A DNA stretch of 64,000 nt from Trichaptum fuscoviolaceum (GCA_910574455.1 CAJSYZ010000005.1:1922001-1986000); one strand, 5' to 3'; positions 1 through 10,472 are shown, counted from the first letter of the stretch. Notes: a model not told the origin generated them from the letters alone. Program-made: numbers and translations.

Positions 1-1467
1 CTGGGTACATTGCTCGATCCTGCCGCGAAGAAGACATCCGTTGTGAGGTGTGACGCGCGGTAGATGTCAGACACTGAAGAAGGAGTGCCGGGCGAAATGA
101 GCGGCGCGAAGCTTTGTCCGCTTAATTGTGGTTCGGCGTACGCTGGGTCAGAGCTCAAAGCTGAGGATGTGGTGTACGACGTGTTGCGGTTCAACTCGTC
201 CTGAAAGTTGCTTGTGTTAGGAGTCTGACCGGAGTACTGCATGCCCGGAATGCTAGGAGGGGCCATTCCCGGGATACTCCCCTGATGTCGTAATTGTCCC
301 ATGTCCGACTGATCAGTTGGCATCGATGTTATCCGACCACTCACGATAGCATAGCCCTCCGTGCCGCCCGTCCCTTGTGGGTTGATGAAGGGCTTCGCGT
401 TCACAGTTTCGTATCCACCATGTTGGCTTGTCTCTGGACCGAGAGCGGAAGAAGGGGCTCGCTTCTGGGTTTTTCCCCTTCGAAGTACTAAGAGTATCAC
501 GATCGCGAAGATGCCCACAGCAACTATGCCGCCAACAACACCGCCAACAATCGCCCCTGTATTTGAGCTACCTTTCGGCACAGAAGCAACAGACGTTTGA
601 GAAGGAAGAGTAGATGAGCTGCTGGAAAGGCCGGAAGTGGAAAAGGGAGTTGTGGTTGTTAACAATGCCGATGAATCGATCACGGTGGTTGGGCGTGCAC
701 TAGCAGAAGCACCAATTCCATTCAATACTACTGTCGATGCTTGCTGTGATGGTACATTAGCTATGCCAATGATGCTGATGGATTATGAGCATACGGCAGG
801 AGTAGAAGTCATAGCCTTCGCTGCAGCTGAGAACGAGCTGAACAGATCAGCAGGGGCATTGATTGCTCTTTATTGCACACAAATGTAAGCGTCCATTAAG
901 TGCAATGAAATAGATATCTTGATTGAAACGTACCCAACCATGCCACTTGAGCAATGAAAAGCCGGGATCATTGCTTGGCAATAGAAATAGATGGCTGCAT
1001 TTCCTCGGGTCAGGAAGGAATAGTTATAAAGTCAAGTGATGAACGGACGTTCGGATTCATTGGTGATAGTTAAGGACCATGTCGGGGATGAGAATGTATC
1101 ATTCGCAGCAAATCCTGAAATAAGTCCACTACTAAATCCGCCTGAAGCTTGTGTGCATGGGTCATCAAACGTTGACTGTGTGACGCTGTGTGTTCTAGAC
1201 AGCATTCTCAAAGCCTGGAACTGAGAGGGGAAGTAGTGTATACTGTACCCAAACGTGAACACGAACTCAACGACATCTCCAATGCGAGCAGCGATGAAAT
1301 TTGGCGTATAGAAGGACCCGACTTGAACCTTAGGTGGTGAGTCGTAAAAGGATTGAGATCCAAACAACGACGTTGGTTCCATAGGCACTCACAGAGATCG
1401 TATTCTGACCAAGAACCAGAGAGAAAGCGGATGCCAAGGCCAGCAACGCTTTAGCCCTAAGCAACAT
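1..1467 (-). CDS. Extracellular cupredoxin with C-terminal transmembrane anchor (partial)
   Basis: Six exons are visible, with introns at 1329-1392, 1195-1254, 995-1048, 868-933 and 744-794. Exon 1 (1393-1467) encodes a clear signal peptide (MLLRAKALLALASAFSLVLG). The spliced domain then reads VQVGSFYTPNFIAARIGDVV, a His in THSVTQ, and PIYFYCQ...FHCSSGMVG. The His/Cys/His/Met set matches type-1 copper cupredoxins of the fungal extracellular serine-rich protein family. A Ser/Thr-rich linker follows, then one membrane helix (GAIVGGVVGGIVAVGIFAIV) and a basic RRGK start to a cytoplasmic tail. The tail runs off the left edge, so the 3' end is missing. The expected topology is type I, with the copper domain outside the cell. 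The role (surface redox, adhesion or sensing) is unknown. The domain call rests on family knowledge; the anchor and splice sites are read directly. Confidence 0.85.
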
Positions 1468-2392
1468 CCTACACAGGCGCAGAGGAGAAAGCGCGAACAG
1501 GGGTTCTCTTTGGTGGGAGTCACCGAACATTATACAGGGCGATGCCAGTAAGTATGCTGGCTTTACCAAACTTCCGATGGCCCAGAGCAACTCTGAAATT
1601 AGCAGGTACCATATCGAAATTCCAGGTTTGGATTGAAGTTATATTTGTAGCTTTATTCGAAGAACAAACCGGAGTCCGCATGTCCGCACCCACTGATGAG
1701 CGTTGACCGGGTATGCACGTTAGATGCCTATGTGAACGGAGTTATGAGAAGGTCTGAAAAATAGTCAAGATGAGGCAAGTATATCTTTACGAGTGCTTAA
1801 ATTACTTTAAGTGTACCTTAGCGCTAGAGAGAAGGTCGTCGGAATATATCTGGTTGATCGTACCATGAGAGGAGGAAGTAAGAGTAAATTGTCCTGCGAC
1901 CTGTGGCAGTGAGCCGCAGGGAGCGCGGGAAAATTTGAACTTCATGATTCCGAGTCATCATCCCACGATTCAGTCTCCTACTACCCAAACCCTCCCACGG
2001 TTCGGATTGGCTAAAGCCTCAGGGTCTCTGCAAAGTTTGCAGACCCTTAATCCAACGGGAGGATTAAGGGTCCAGCAAACTGAGGCTTTAGCCAATCCGC
2101 CCGTGGGAGGGTCTGTGTGGGAGATTGCCCACCCACTGTAACTGGTTACTGTATCTTTTCCGCTCACCTTGCCTTTATCCACCATTACTCTCTGAAATAT
2201 GACCTCGGTCGGAAGCTTCTGCATAATGACCTCAATGCGATTTCAGCATCTGCTTCGCCTAGTACTTCAGTGTTGTCACGTACACACTTAAAGTGAGTAA
2301 ATCTGGATTTCAGGACTTTTTGTGTCAAAGAGATTCGTGGTTTTGGCCCACCCCGAGCCACTGACCACTAAGCGTACCACACTGAAAGTGAC
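1468..2392. other. Intergenic region with foldback element
   Basis: No convincing gene is visible. The stretch separates the 5' end of the minus-strand cupredoxin gene from the plus-strand TPR gene, so it should hold both promoters. Its only strong structure is the long inverted repeat at 1971-2127, described separately. The short open frames over that palindrome are mirror artefacts of its symmetry. Confidence 0.6.
1971..2127. repeat. Large foldback hairpin, MITE-like
   Basis: Two inverted arms run from about 1971 to 2127. The left arm contains ACCCTCCCACGG then GGATTGGCTAAAGCCTCAG. The right arm carries the reverse complements CTGAGGCTTTAGCCAATCC and CCGTGGGAGGGT. The inner arms (GGTCT..GCAAAGTTTGC and GCAAACT..GGACC; TTAATCC and GGATTAA) close to a loop of only about 7 nt around 2061. 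The outermost ~20 nt pair imperfectly (CAGTCTCC against GGAGATTG). It has no coding capacity. A foldback miniature transposable element is the most likely reading. A hairpin RNA precursor or cruciform site is possible. No flanking target-site duplication was identified with certainty. Confidence 0.7.
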
Positions 2393-2400
2393 TTATAAAA
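2393..2400 (+). promoter_or_regulatory. TATA box of the TPR gene
   Basis: TTATAAAA lies 63 nt upstream of the ATG at 2463, followed by a pyrimidine-rich tract (CTTTCTCTCTCTTCGACAC) suitable for transcription initiation. Its position supports 2463 as a genuine gene start rather than an internal exon of a larger gene. Confidence 0.65.
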
Positions 2401-2462
2401 AGCGCCGTATATTGTAGCCTTTCTTCATTATTCAGTACTTTCTCTCTCTTCGACACTTCATC

Positions 2463-3548
2463 ATGATACTCAATCTCTACTACATGACTCAACTTGAACG
2501 TGCAAGTCACTTCAATGACATTTCCAACCTATTGATTGATTCGGGAGATTGTCGAGGTGCTCTCGTTGCGATCAAGAAATCGTCCAATCTCTATAGGGAA
2601 GTGGCTGCGGCATTCCCTGACCTTGTCAACCGGGCTCTTGGGATGACCTTGTGTAAAATGGCTCGCTATCTCCGGGATGAAGGGAGGGGGAAAGAGGCAG
2701 TCGATGCAGCCCAGGAAGCAGTGGATGTAATCAGGGCGCAGGCGGAAATAGAACCCGAGGAACTCATTCCCGACCTTGCAGCTGCTCTCTGCGATTTGAC
2801 TCTCCATGTCGCTCACACGTATCCAAAACAGAAGGAGCGCGCCGTCGCTGCTTGCCAAGAAACGGTCTCGCTCTACAGAGAACTAGCTGCGAAGAATCCA
2901 GAGGAATACAAGAAAGACCTTGCTCTGGCTCTGCACAACATGTCAGGCCGTTTCTACGTGATGGGAGAAGGGAAGAAGGCGGTCTCTGCAGAGACTGAAT
3001 CCCTGGCTATATACAAAGAGCTCGCCGAGACCAGACCAGCTGCTTTCAATCACATGGTTGCGGATTGCCTCTTCAACATGTCTACTTTTCTGGCTGGTAT
3101 AGGAAGGCAAGAGGAATCTCTTGCTCCTATCCAGGAAGCGACGGAGATGCATCGCGCAATGGCTATTGTGGATCCAGATTTCGATGAAGATCTTGCGTTG
3201 TCGCTGTACATGCTCTCCATTTGTCTGTCAGAAGGGGGAAAAGGCAATGAAGCGCTCGTTGCACTCCAAGAACGGGTGGAAATAGGACGAAAGCTGGCTT
3301 CCAAGAACCCAACCGAGTTCACTCCAAAGCTTGCGGGTTATTTACAAGATTTTGCTGTTTTTCTCTGCAATACTAAGGGAGGGGAGGAGGGCGCGCGGAC
3401 TGCAATCAATGAAGCAGTGGAGATCTATCAGCGGTTATTCAAACAAGACCCAGTGAAGTATCGACCAGCCCTTCAGAAGGCGCTCAATTTTCTCAAAGAA
3501 ATGGGACCTAAGAATCCGACGGACATCGCTATGGAATATGCGTCGTAG
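2463..3548 (+). CDS. TPR-only protein (361 aa)
   Basis: One intronless frame encodes about seven helix-turn-helix repeats with a period of about 44-45 residues. Each has an A-x-x-x-x-E-A-V-x-x-x-R pattern followed by an 'NPE/DP...DLA..L..L' helix (examples: AVDAAQEAVDVIRAQAE, AVAACQETVSLYRELAAKNP, AINEAVEIYQRLFKQDP). This long-period form is typical of the TPR arrays that basidiomycetes carry as expanded families, often as C-terminal parts of NACHT or CHAT proteins. No nucleotide-binding, protease or effector domain is present, and the TATA box and initiation tract directly upstream argue that the gene is complete at its 5' end. It has no signal peptide or membrane segment. The likely role is a protein-protein scaffold; the partner is unknown. 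It could be a stand-alone relative or relic of an NLR-like protein. Confidence 0.8.
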   Translation: MILNLYYMTQLERASHFNDISNLLIDSGDCRGALVAIKKSSNLYREVAAAFPDLVNRALGMTLCKMARYLRDEGRGKEAVDAAQEAVDVIRAQAEIEPEELIPDLAAALCDLTLHVAHTYPKQKERAVAACQETVSLYRELAAKNPEEYKKDLALALHNMSGRFYVMGEGKKAVSAETESLAIYKELAETRPAAFNHMVADCLFNMSTFLAGIGRQEESLAPIQEATEMHRAMAIVDPDFDEDLALSLYMLSICLSEGGKGNEALVALQERVEIGRKLASKNPTEFTPKLAGYLQDFAVFLCNTKGGEEGARTAINEAVEIYQRLFKQDPVKYRPALQKALNFLKEMGPKNPTDIAMEYAS

Positions 3549-3839
3549 ATGTTGGAGTCTGTAACGGTCTTTGACCCCTACTCAAAACTTGTATTTGTAT
3601 ATCCCTCCACGCCTTGAATTTCATGCCAATCTGTCGTCGTGCTTTTCGCTCCACTGTTTTTACCATGTGTATTTTTACGACAAAGAATTTTGTACTAGTC
3701 AGTCACTCATGAATGCAAGATTAGCCTTCATCACTAGGAGATATTGATCAATTAAATCTTCAAGAGACCTTTGCCTCTGCACAATCAGACAAGTTGCTAT
3801 CGATAGAATAGAGTTCGCCTGATAGCCTGCTGAGCATAC

Positions 3840-5700
3840 TGTCGCAGACTGGAAGTCCGGGCGCAGATCCATGCTCCACTTGCCAGCCGCCTACATTCGA
3901 ATCCATAACGCTTAAAAGGCGCCGCTCAACCGCTCGCTCTCCTCAGTACCTACCACCACCATCTCTCGCTCGATTTCAAGGGGGCGTCCTCCATCCCAGG
4001 TAACGCCCACCCGCGACCTCGTTATCGAGCGGTGAGTTGGAGGTGGGACTCTCCTGCAGCAATGACGCGCGCACACTCGTGCCACCGGTCCTCCGCCCTC
4101 GAGGCTCGGGGCGGGGGGCTGCCACCGGGTGTGCTTGAGACGCTGAGCTGCAGCCCAGATACCCGTCAGCTCGAACACAGCGGGTGGGATACACACGTCG
4201 GAGTCCCTGGTGCTCCCCCGGTCCAGCGTCGGAAGGTGAGTAGGCACGGGTGGCTGAGAGGTACCACTCGGTCTCTCGTTCCTGCTTGCTCTCCGGCGCA
4301 GACTCCGACGATCGTGGACCCGCTGTTCTGTTTGAGCTGACTGGGCTAGTCGACGGGGGAGCGGCTAGCCCTTTCTGTTTATACCAAGCTTGGGCCTCTA
4401 CCGGTCTGAGCAGCTCCTGTGTTTGCGATGTCTGGTACCGTCTCTTCTGTCATTGGTGAGTACCTTATTTTGACTCTCGCATACTCTGCCTTGCTGACTA
4501 TCGTCCTGATCCACTGTAGAACGTGGACCTGGCTGTCTTGTGACATATGTTTAATTTCCGTGAAGGTACGAGCTTTCTATCGTCACTCGGGATCGTATAG
4601 GTGCTGAGAAGGGTCTGCGTTTTATGTTTTGTGTTTGGCGTCGCGGGCGAAGAAAGTAAGTCCAAATCTTGATTGATCTGATAGGCGATGTGCTGAAGCC
4701 CTTCCATGTAGCCGCTTTCCAGTAGAATCCTCTTGGTATTCAGACGTGCGGGAGTTCAGCAAGGAGCAAAGGTGCGCGCTTTCCAACGTCACTCAGGTCG
4801 TCCAGAAGCTGAAGAGGACCGCGCCTTTTCTTTTTGTGTTTGTGTCGGAGGACGAACAGATTGGTTCTGCACTGATCAGGATGGCTCCCGAAGGAAACAA
4901 AGGTGCGCGCTTTCCAACGTCTCTCGGGTCGTCCAGAAGCTGAAGAGGACCTGTCTTTTTGTGTTTTGGACCGGAGCATACATTTAGCTTCGTTAAACAG
5001 GAGCGATTGACATGAGACAAAGGTGAGCCCTTTTCGTCTCGCCAGTTCATCTTGAAACTGAGAAGAGATATGTTTTCTTGCTGCGATTGAGCGGAATACG
5101 AACGAAGTCTAGTATAGACTACTTTAGCTCATGTTTGTAGACATCCAAGTACGTACTGTAGGTAGGACATCCCGAGTCCGTTAATGAATTAGACTTGATA
5201 TTGTCTGTGTATTTTGACAACTAGACTCAAGCTCATGTCCTAGTCGTCATCATGTAAAGTCTCGGGAACAGTCCTGATCCGCTGGAGCTGTGGAGGCATA
5301 GCGTTTCGATTTCCGTAAAGGTCCGAGCTTTCTATTGTCACTTGGATCGAAGAGATGCTGAGAAGGGTCTGTTCTGTATGTTCTGTGTTTGGCTTCGAGG
5401 GCGAAGAAAGTAGCCCACACACTTTCCATTGCGATGAGCAATAAAGCTGAAGCCCTACCAGGTAGCCACATTGTTTCATCACTTCAGATATGGAAACAGC
5501 CGGGAGTCTCCCGCCAGAAGACAATGGTGCGCACTTTTCAACGTCACTCGGATTGTCCAGAAAAGAGGACCTTGCTATGTCGTTTTTGTGTGATATCCGG
5601 ATAAACTGGAGTTGCACTCAACATTTTCGCCAGGCATTTGAGACCACGTTTCATTTAGCTCGCGACTCTTCTACAAGCTGAGAATTTGTTAGATTTCCTC
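3840..5700 (+). repeat. Repeat family copy A (composite, ~1.9 kb)
   Basis: This shares a ~230-nt block (3880-4075) with copies at 32.1-32.9 kb and 44.1-44.85 kb. The block holds CATTCGAATCC, then CTTAAAAGGCGCCGCTCAAC, then a pyrimidine/CCACCAC tract. Downstream are short cassettes that begin GT and end AG at 4566-4600 (35 nt), 4772-4805, 4903-4936, 5321-5354 and 5527-5560 (34 nt each). Degenerate ones lie at about 5023-5054 and 5643-5674. Most cassettes follow AAAG and precede (A)GCTGA(G)AAG. By sequence they are types a, b, b, c, a, b, c in order. A 64-nt stretch (4456-4519) also looks like a conventional intron. No transposase, reverse transcriptase or terminal repeat is visible, and no intact long reading frame crosses the element. 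Confidence 0.75.
4428..4554 (+). other. Possible 20-codon spliced ORF inside repeat copy A
   Basis: ATG at 4428 opens a frame that reads through a canonical GTGAGT...CTGAC...GTAG intron (4456-4519) and stops at 4552-4554, giving a peptide starting MSGTVSSVIERG. The intron is well formed, which suggests the region is or was transcribed and spliced. The peptide is too short to assign, and splicing in frame could be chance. Confidence 0.2.
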
Positions 5701-5792
5701 TCGTGTTTTGACCGTGTGACATACGAGGAACCCTCTGTTTCTGCCAATTTGGCTCTAAGAAATATCGATTAAATTATACACTGAAGCATGCT

Positions 5793-7661
5793 CTACTGTG
5801 TCGATTCGATCCCAGCATTTTGATATGCAGCGTGCAGGCGTTTTCTCGTCGCAATTGGCAGCATTTCATCATCATTGAGAGTCTCTTTCCACTCCTTGCC
5901 TCCAGAGCTGATGAAGGACTGCAAACCCGATGAAACGCGGTATCCCACTTGCTCCAGCTCCTCCACGGCAAGCTTGTAGCGAACATCGCCGACAGAGACA
6001 CATTTCTTGACAATAGCTTCGTATACCGAGTATGGCGGTTTAAAGCCCTGCGCCTTCATCTCTTCCAGATAGAAGAAAGAGTTTTCATAGTCCGCTTGCG
6101 TGAGGATTAGGTTGATGTATGTTGAGTAGGTGCTCGCATTCGCTTTCAGGCCTTCAGCCTGCAGCTCGGCGAACAGGCGCTCGCCGAGTTCGAGGTGCTT
6201 TGCTTGCTGGCAAGCAGCCAGAAGGGAATTGAAAGTGTCAATATTCGGCTTGACACCCAGATTTGGCAGTGCTTTATATGTCCCAACCGCTCTCTGAAGA
6301 TCGTTCAAACCGCGTGAAGCTTCGATGATGACATTCGCAGCCACCACATCCACCGGTTGTTCCTCCTTATGCAATTCCTCCAGTGCTTCATAAGCAGTAT
6401 CGATTGCCTCTGGATCTCGTCGAAGCACCTGGATCATCGAGTTCGCAGTACCCATGGAGGGCTCTATCCCGCTCGTACGCATTAGATCCAGCACACGAAC
6501 CGCTTCTTTGAATTGCAGATTGTAGATGAATGCGTCGAGGAGGGGTGTGAGATGGTGCTCGCGTAATTTGACCCCAAGCAGTTCGAGCTGCTGAATAGCG
6601 CTAGCCGCAAGGGTAGGCATACCATGCCGCGCGGCCGTATGAAGAACAGCAAGGTAAAGACCCTCATCTAGAAGGACTCTCATCTCCGTAACCACCTTGT
6701 CCCAACAACGTTGCACACCATCCGCATAAAGATGTTCAGCGCACCCTACTAGCAATTTGACCCAGGAATCGGTGTCCAGTCTTCGAACTGTCGATTGCTC
6801 GTAAGCCTCGGCAAGATCTAGCGCCAAACGGACATGACCCGACTCAATCGCAGAGTCAATGAGCATGTTTGCTATCTTCAGGCTTGGTGCGAATCCCAAG
6901 TCGTTCATCTCTGCTAAGCGACAGAGTGCGACTTCATAGTTCCCCCCTTCAAGATAGTATGAGATCACGAGATCATACGTTCTTGAGTTAGGACTAACGC
7001 GGTACAACTCCATTTTCTCAAGGACGTTGTAGAGTTCACTAGTCGGGCAATGTCGCACCGCCTAAATACCATTAGCCAGATAAATATATTCACGCTCGCA
7101 TTACTCACGGCAATCAGGTTATTGAATATTTGAACGTCAGGACGCAATCCAAGTGCGACCATATCATGGAATGCTGCCCAGGTCTCTTGGTGTAATAGTC
7201 TTGAGGAAAGCGCCATCGTTAAGTAGTAATAGGTCATGAGGTCTGGCGGAACGCCCTTCTCCTTCATTTCAGCTATGATTTGCATCACAGTAATAACGTC
7301 TGATGCGGCAGAGCGTTCTTGCAAGCGCATGTTGAATCTTGCTGTTGGCGGGCTGCCCCGTTGAAATTGGACAGCTCTGTCGTTCGCGGACACGAAATTC
7401 TGTGATCGAGACCGATTCTGATTGTAAGGCCGACGGTCGTCGCCCCTCGCATCCCGCCTATTTGCATGCGCTTGACTTGTAGCATGCCGGGCAGATGCTA
7501 CTTCTGCGTACTGTGTCAGGGATGAGCACGAAAAAAGGAGCAAAACTATACGCACTGTTATCACATATAACGCATGAAAGCGAGGGCAGGCGAGCACTGC
7601 TCGTGCGCAGAGAGCTTCGCAATGGCGCCCTCAGCGCATATTTTGACGAAGACGCGAACAT
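5793..7661 (-). CDS. Mitochondrial pentatricopeptide repeat (PPR) protein
   Basis: Three exons (7572-7661, 7109-7510, 5793-7061) join in frame to 586 codons. The N-terminus MFASSSKYALRAPLRSSLRT is rich in Ser, Arg and Ala without acids, a classic mitochondrial presequence. After a basic, disordered stretch the protein is a run of 35-residue PPR motifs, recognisable as 'G-V-P-P-D-L-M-T-Y', 'G-L-R-P-D-V-Q-I-F-N-N-L', 'R-V-S-P-N-S-R-T-Y' and 'G-V-K-P-N-I-D-T-F-N-S-L'. PPR proteins bind mitochondrial RNA, and this one probably serves stability, processing or translation of an organellar transcript; the target is unknown. The gene is divergent from rad21 across 221 bp, so the two probably share a bidirectional promoter. 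Confidence 0.87.
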
Positions 7662-7882
7662 AAATTGTAACAGTGTTATTTCGACAAAAGACTCTGCAAT
7701 TCAAGAGAAAATAACTTCAGGGCCGGCTTTTGTGTACTTCAAGTTTTGGTTGGTCTCGGCGGAAGCACGGTCACTCTCTCCTCCTTCCGTCACACCGTGT
7801 CTCGGCCACACTCGCGAGGCGCGTCAGGCATTCTCGCGTTTCTTCTTCTTGTATATCCAACACTCACTCTCGACTGCGATAC

Positions 7883-10199
7883 ATGGTACGTGCTACTGCT
7901 ATATGTTGTTCAAGTTGTCTAACCTTCCTCCAGTTCTTCTCTGAAGCTATCTTGTCCCGCCGCGGGCCTCTAGCCAAAGTATGGCTCGCGGCCCACATGG
8001 AGCGCAAGCTCTCCAAGACGCAGACCCTCCAAACCGACATAGAAGAGTCCGTTGGTATGTATTTTGGCTTCTTATGTACTTCCATCGAAGCAAAGACGCT
8101 CTCTAGGTGCTATCATGGGCCAAGAGGTTGAAATTATGGCTCTCCGGTTGAGCGGTCAACTGCTGCTCGGTGTGGTTCGAATCTACAGTCGGAAAGCCAA
8201 GTACCTACTGGATGACTGCAATGAGGCCTTACTCAAGATTAAGATGGTAGACATCAAAATGCTGGTTCTGGATGGGCTTCTAACACTATCTATTGCAGGC
8301 TTTCCGCCCTGGTGTTGTGGATATGACTGAGGATCAACTTACGGTTACCAGGAATGCCATCACTCTCCAGGAGAACAACATTGACTTTGAGCTCATGCTT
8401 CCGAACATCAATTTGTATGTCATCACCCAAGGAACGAATTGTTCACAACTAACGCATTGACCTCAGTGACCTCGATTTCGACGAACGAACTCTTCAGCCC
8501 GGAGGTCTGCATGTGGCTAGGGCTGCCGACATCACTCTTGCAACCGCTGATGATATGCAACTTGACCTTGATGGTCTGGACTTTGGTCTGGAGGGCATAG
8601 AAGGCATTGGATCACAGGACTATGAAATGATGGATCTGGGTCTCACATTCGACGCACCTGCGGAGGATGCGGACGTCTCGAAGCCTGAGGATGAGTCGAT
8701 GAGCGTTGAGGTTGGGCGTGATGCAGCTGATGCCAGATCTGCCAGAGAATCCCTAGGGTCTCATCTATTGGGTAAAGACGGACAAGAGCTTGATATCTTA
8801 TCTGTAAGAAGCCGAGATGCATCTGAGCACCCCTTCAGAGATGATATGGACCTTGACTTTGGTGGCGATCTTGGGGGTGTAGACCTTGATTTGGGCATCA
8901 CCTTTGACGAAACTGCTTTTGACACCACAATAGACGCATCTCGACCAGAGGAGTTTGCGAGATCGCCCTCCCGAGTTTGTATGTGACTTATTCTCTTCTT
9001 TATTCAATGGAAACGCTTATGCTAAACCGCCATTCTGCTTAGCATCGCGTCTCTCCACTCCTCCCCCTTCTCCCCCCCCAGAGGATCCGAATGTGACCCC
9101 CAAGGCAGCAGGAGAAGAAGCCGGGGACGAAGGCACTGCCAAGAAAAGAAAATTTCTAAACAAGAGACAAATCATCGACGCAGTCACTGAGCTTGAAGAT
9201 GGGCCGGGAACCAATCTCGGCCGCGGTCGCAATGGAATCATTGGCAGCCAACAACCAGATGTCAGTGGCATTGTTGCCAAGCAAAACTTCTTACCTCGCT
9301 CAAGAAGTGTGATGCGCTTGCTTGAGATTCGTCAAGACCCCCTGGCTCATTTCCTCCCTACGAAGGTGACGGCCAACGGCACGTACTTTTTTGCAGGCCC
9401 ACCTGGCCTGGCTCCGGAGCTTGCAGATATGTTTATGAGGCCTGTTCTTAACATGCTTTCCTCGAAGCGTAAAGAAACGTCGCCTGACAGGCCTAACAAG
9501 AAAGCGCGGCTCGACAAGGATGGGCAGACTGAAGAAGATGACGTCGAACAAGCGAGACGTGCTGCAAGTCTCGCCCCCAGCATCGCTATGGGCAGCGACG
9601 TTTTGCGCCGCGGAAGCGTTGGTCCTGATTTCGATCAAAGTGGGGGCTTGGACTTCACTGGAGACACTGGCGCACCTCTAGACGACTATCAATTTGAAGT
9701 CGATCTGAACGATGGTGGTCTTACAAATGGTTTGGATCGCGAGCGGTCGAAGAGCCGAATGTCAACACCTGCCGCAGATGGTTCCGGAGAACTCTTCGAC
9801 GAAACGCATGAGACATACGCCGACGCTAGTTGCCCGATCGCAATGTTCGACGACAGGCCCAGTCAGAGCCAAAGTCAACAGGAAGCAGCCGAACAGGATG
9901 GGAAAGGCTATAGCCGCAATACCGTCAAGGCCCTCAGTGTCATTCGTCGTGAGCTCGCCCCCGTTGCAGCGGGCGAGTCCGCTGCAGAGAAAGTGATAAG
10001 CTTCCGGCAGATGAGCCATAAAGCCTCTCGTCGCGCTGCTTCTTCTTTCTTCTTCGAGCTGCTAGTCCTCAGTACTCGAGATTGTGTCCATGTCAAGCAG
10101 GGTGGTCCATTCGAGAACATTGAGATCCGAGCGAAGGAGAAACTATGGGAGCGCCAAAGACACACTTCGGTGGCACCTTCGGTAGCTGCCGATGCGTAA
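7883..10199 (+). CDS. rad21: Cohesin kleisin subunit Rad21/Scc1
   Basis: Six coding exons (7883-7885, 7934-8054, 8107-8246, 8299-8414, 8467-8978, 9043-10199) sum to 2049 nt, giving 682 aa. The N-terminal kleisin domain reads [20 protein letters not shown] with ERKLSKTQ, which binds the Smc3 neck. The C-terminal winged helix reads [20 protein letters not shown] and binds the Smc1 head. The acidic middle contains SPSR-type and basic stretches where separase and Scc3 sites are expected. It closes the cohesin ring that holds sister chromatids together; the Rec8 paralogue is less likely given the strong Rad21-type N-terminus. The first coding exon is just the ATG, followed at once by GTACGT; the family's fixed N-terminus requires this 3-nt exon. 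It is convergent with the GH16 gene, 273 bp apart. Confidence 0.94.
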
Positions 10200-10472
10200 T
10201 TTCCTTTCTTTCTTATTTTATTGTCTTTATTCCCTCATTCTTGATGCTTTGATATGCGATACACATTCTACCCTCTTCTTGTTTATTCTTAAGTCTCGTT
10301 AATGCATGACGAACATAATTTCTACGACTCATGATGTGCTTTCCATAGTGTTGTATTTTCATATTCTTGTTCTGAACACATTCGCTATGTTTGTATCTAG
10401 AAGATTGCCCACAGGAGTAAAAGGATATGTTATTGACATAAAATACAGGTTCGCTGGTTAGAATCAACAAGT

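Noticed and set aside
3890..3900. tRNA gene suggested by TTCGAATCC
   Set aside because: No acceptor or anticodon stem can be folded around it; the string belongs to the repeat family and recurs in all three copies.
4566..5674. CRISPR array
   Set aside because: The repeated cassettes are unevenly spaced (about 115-300 nt), the intervening sequence is itself related between copies, and the genome is eukaryotic.
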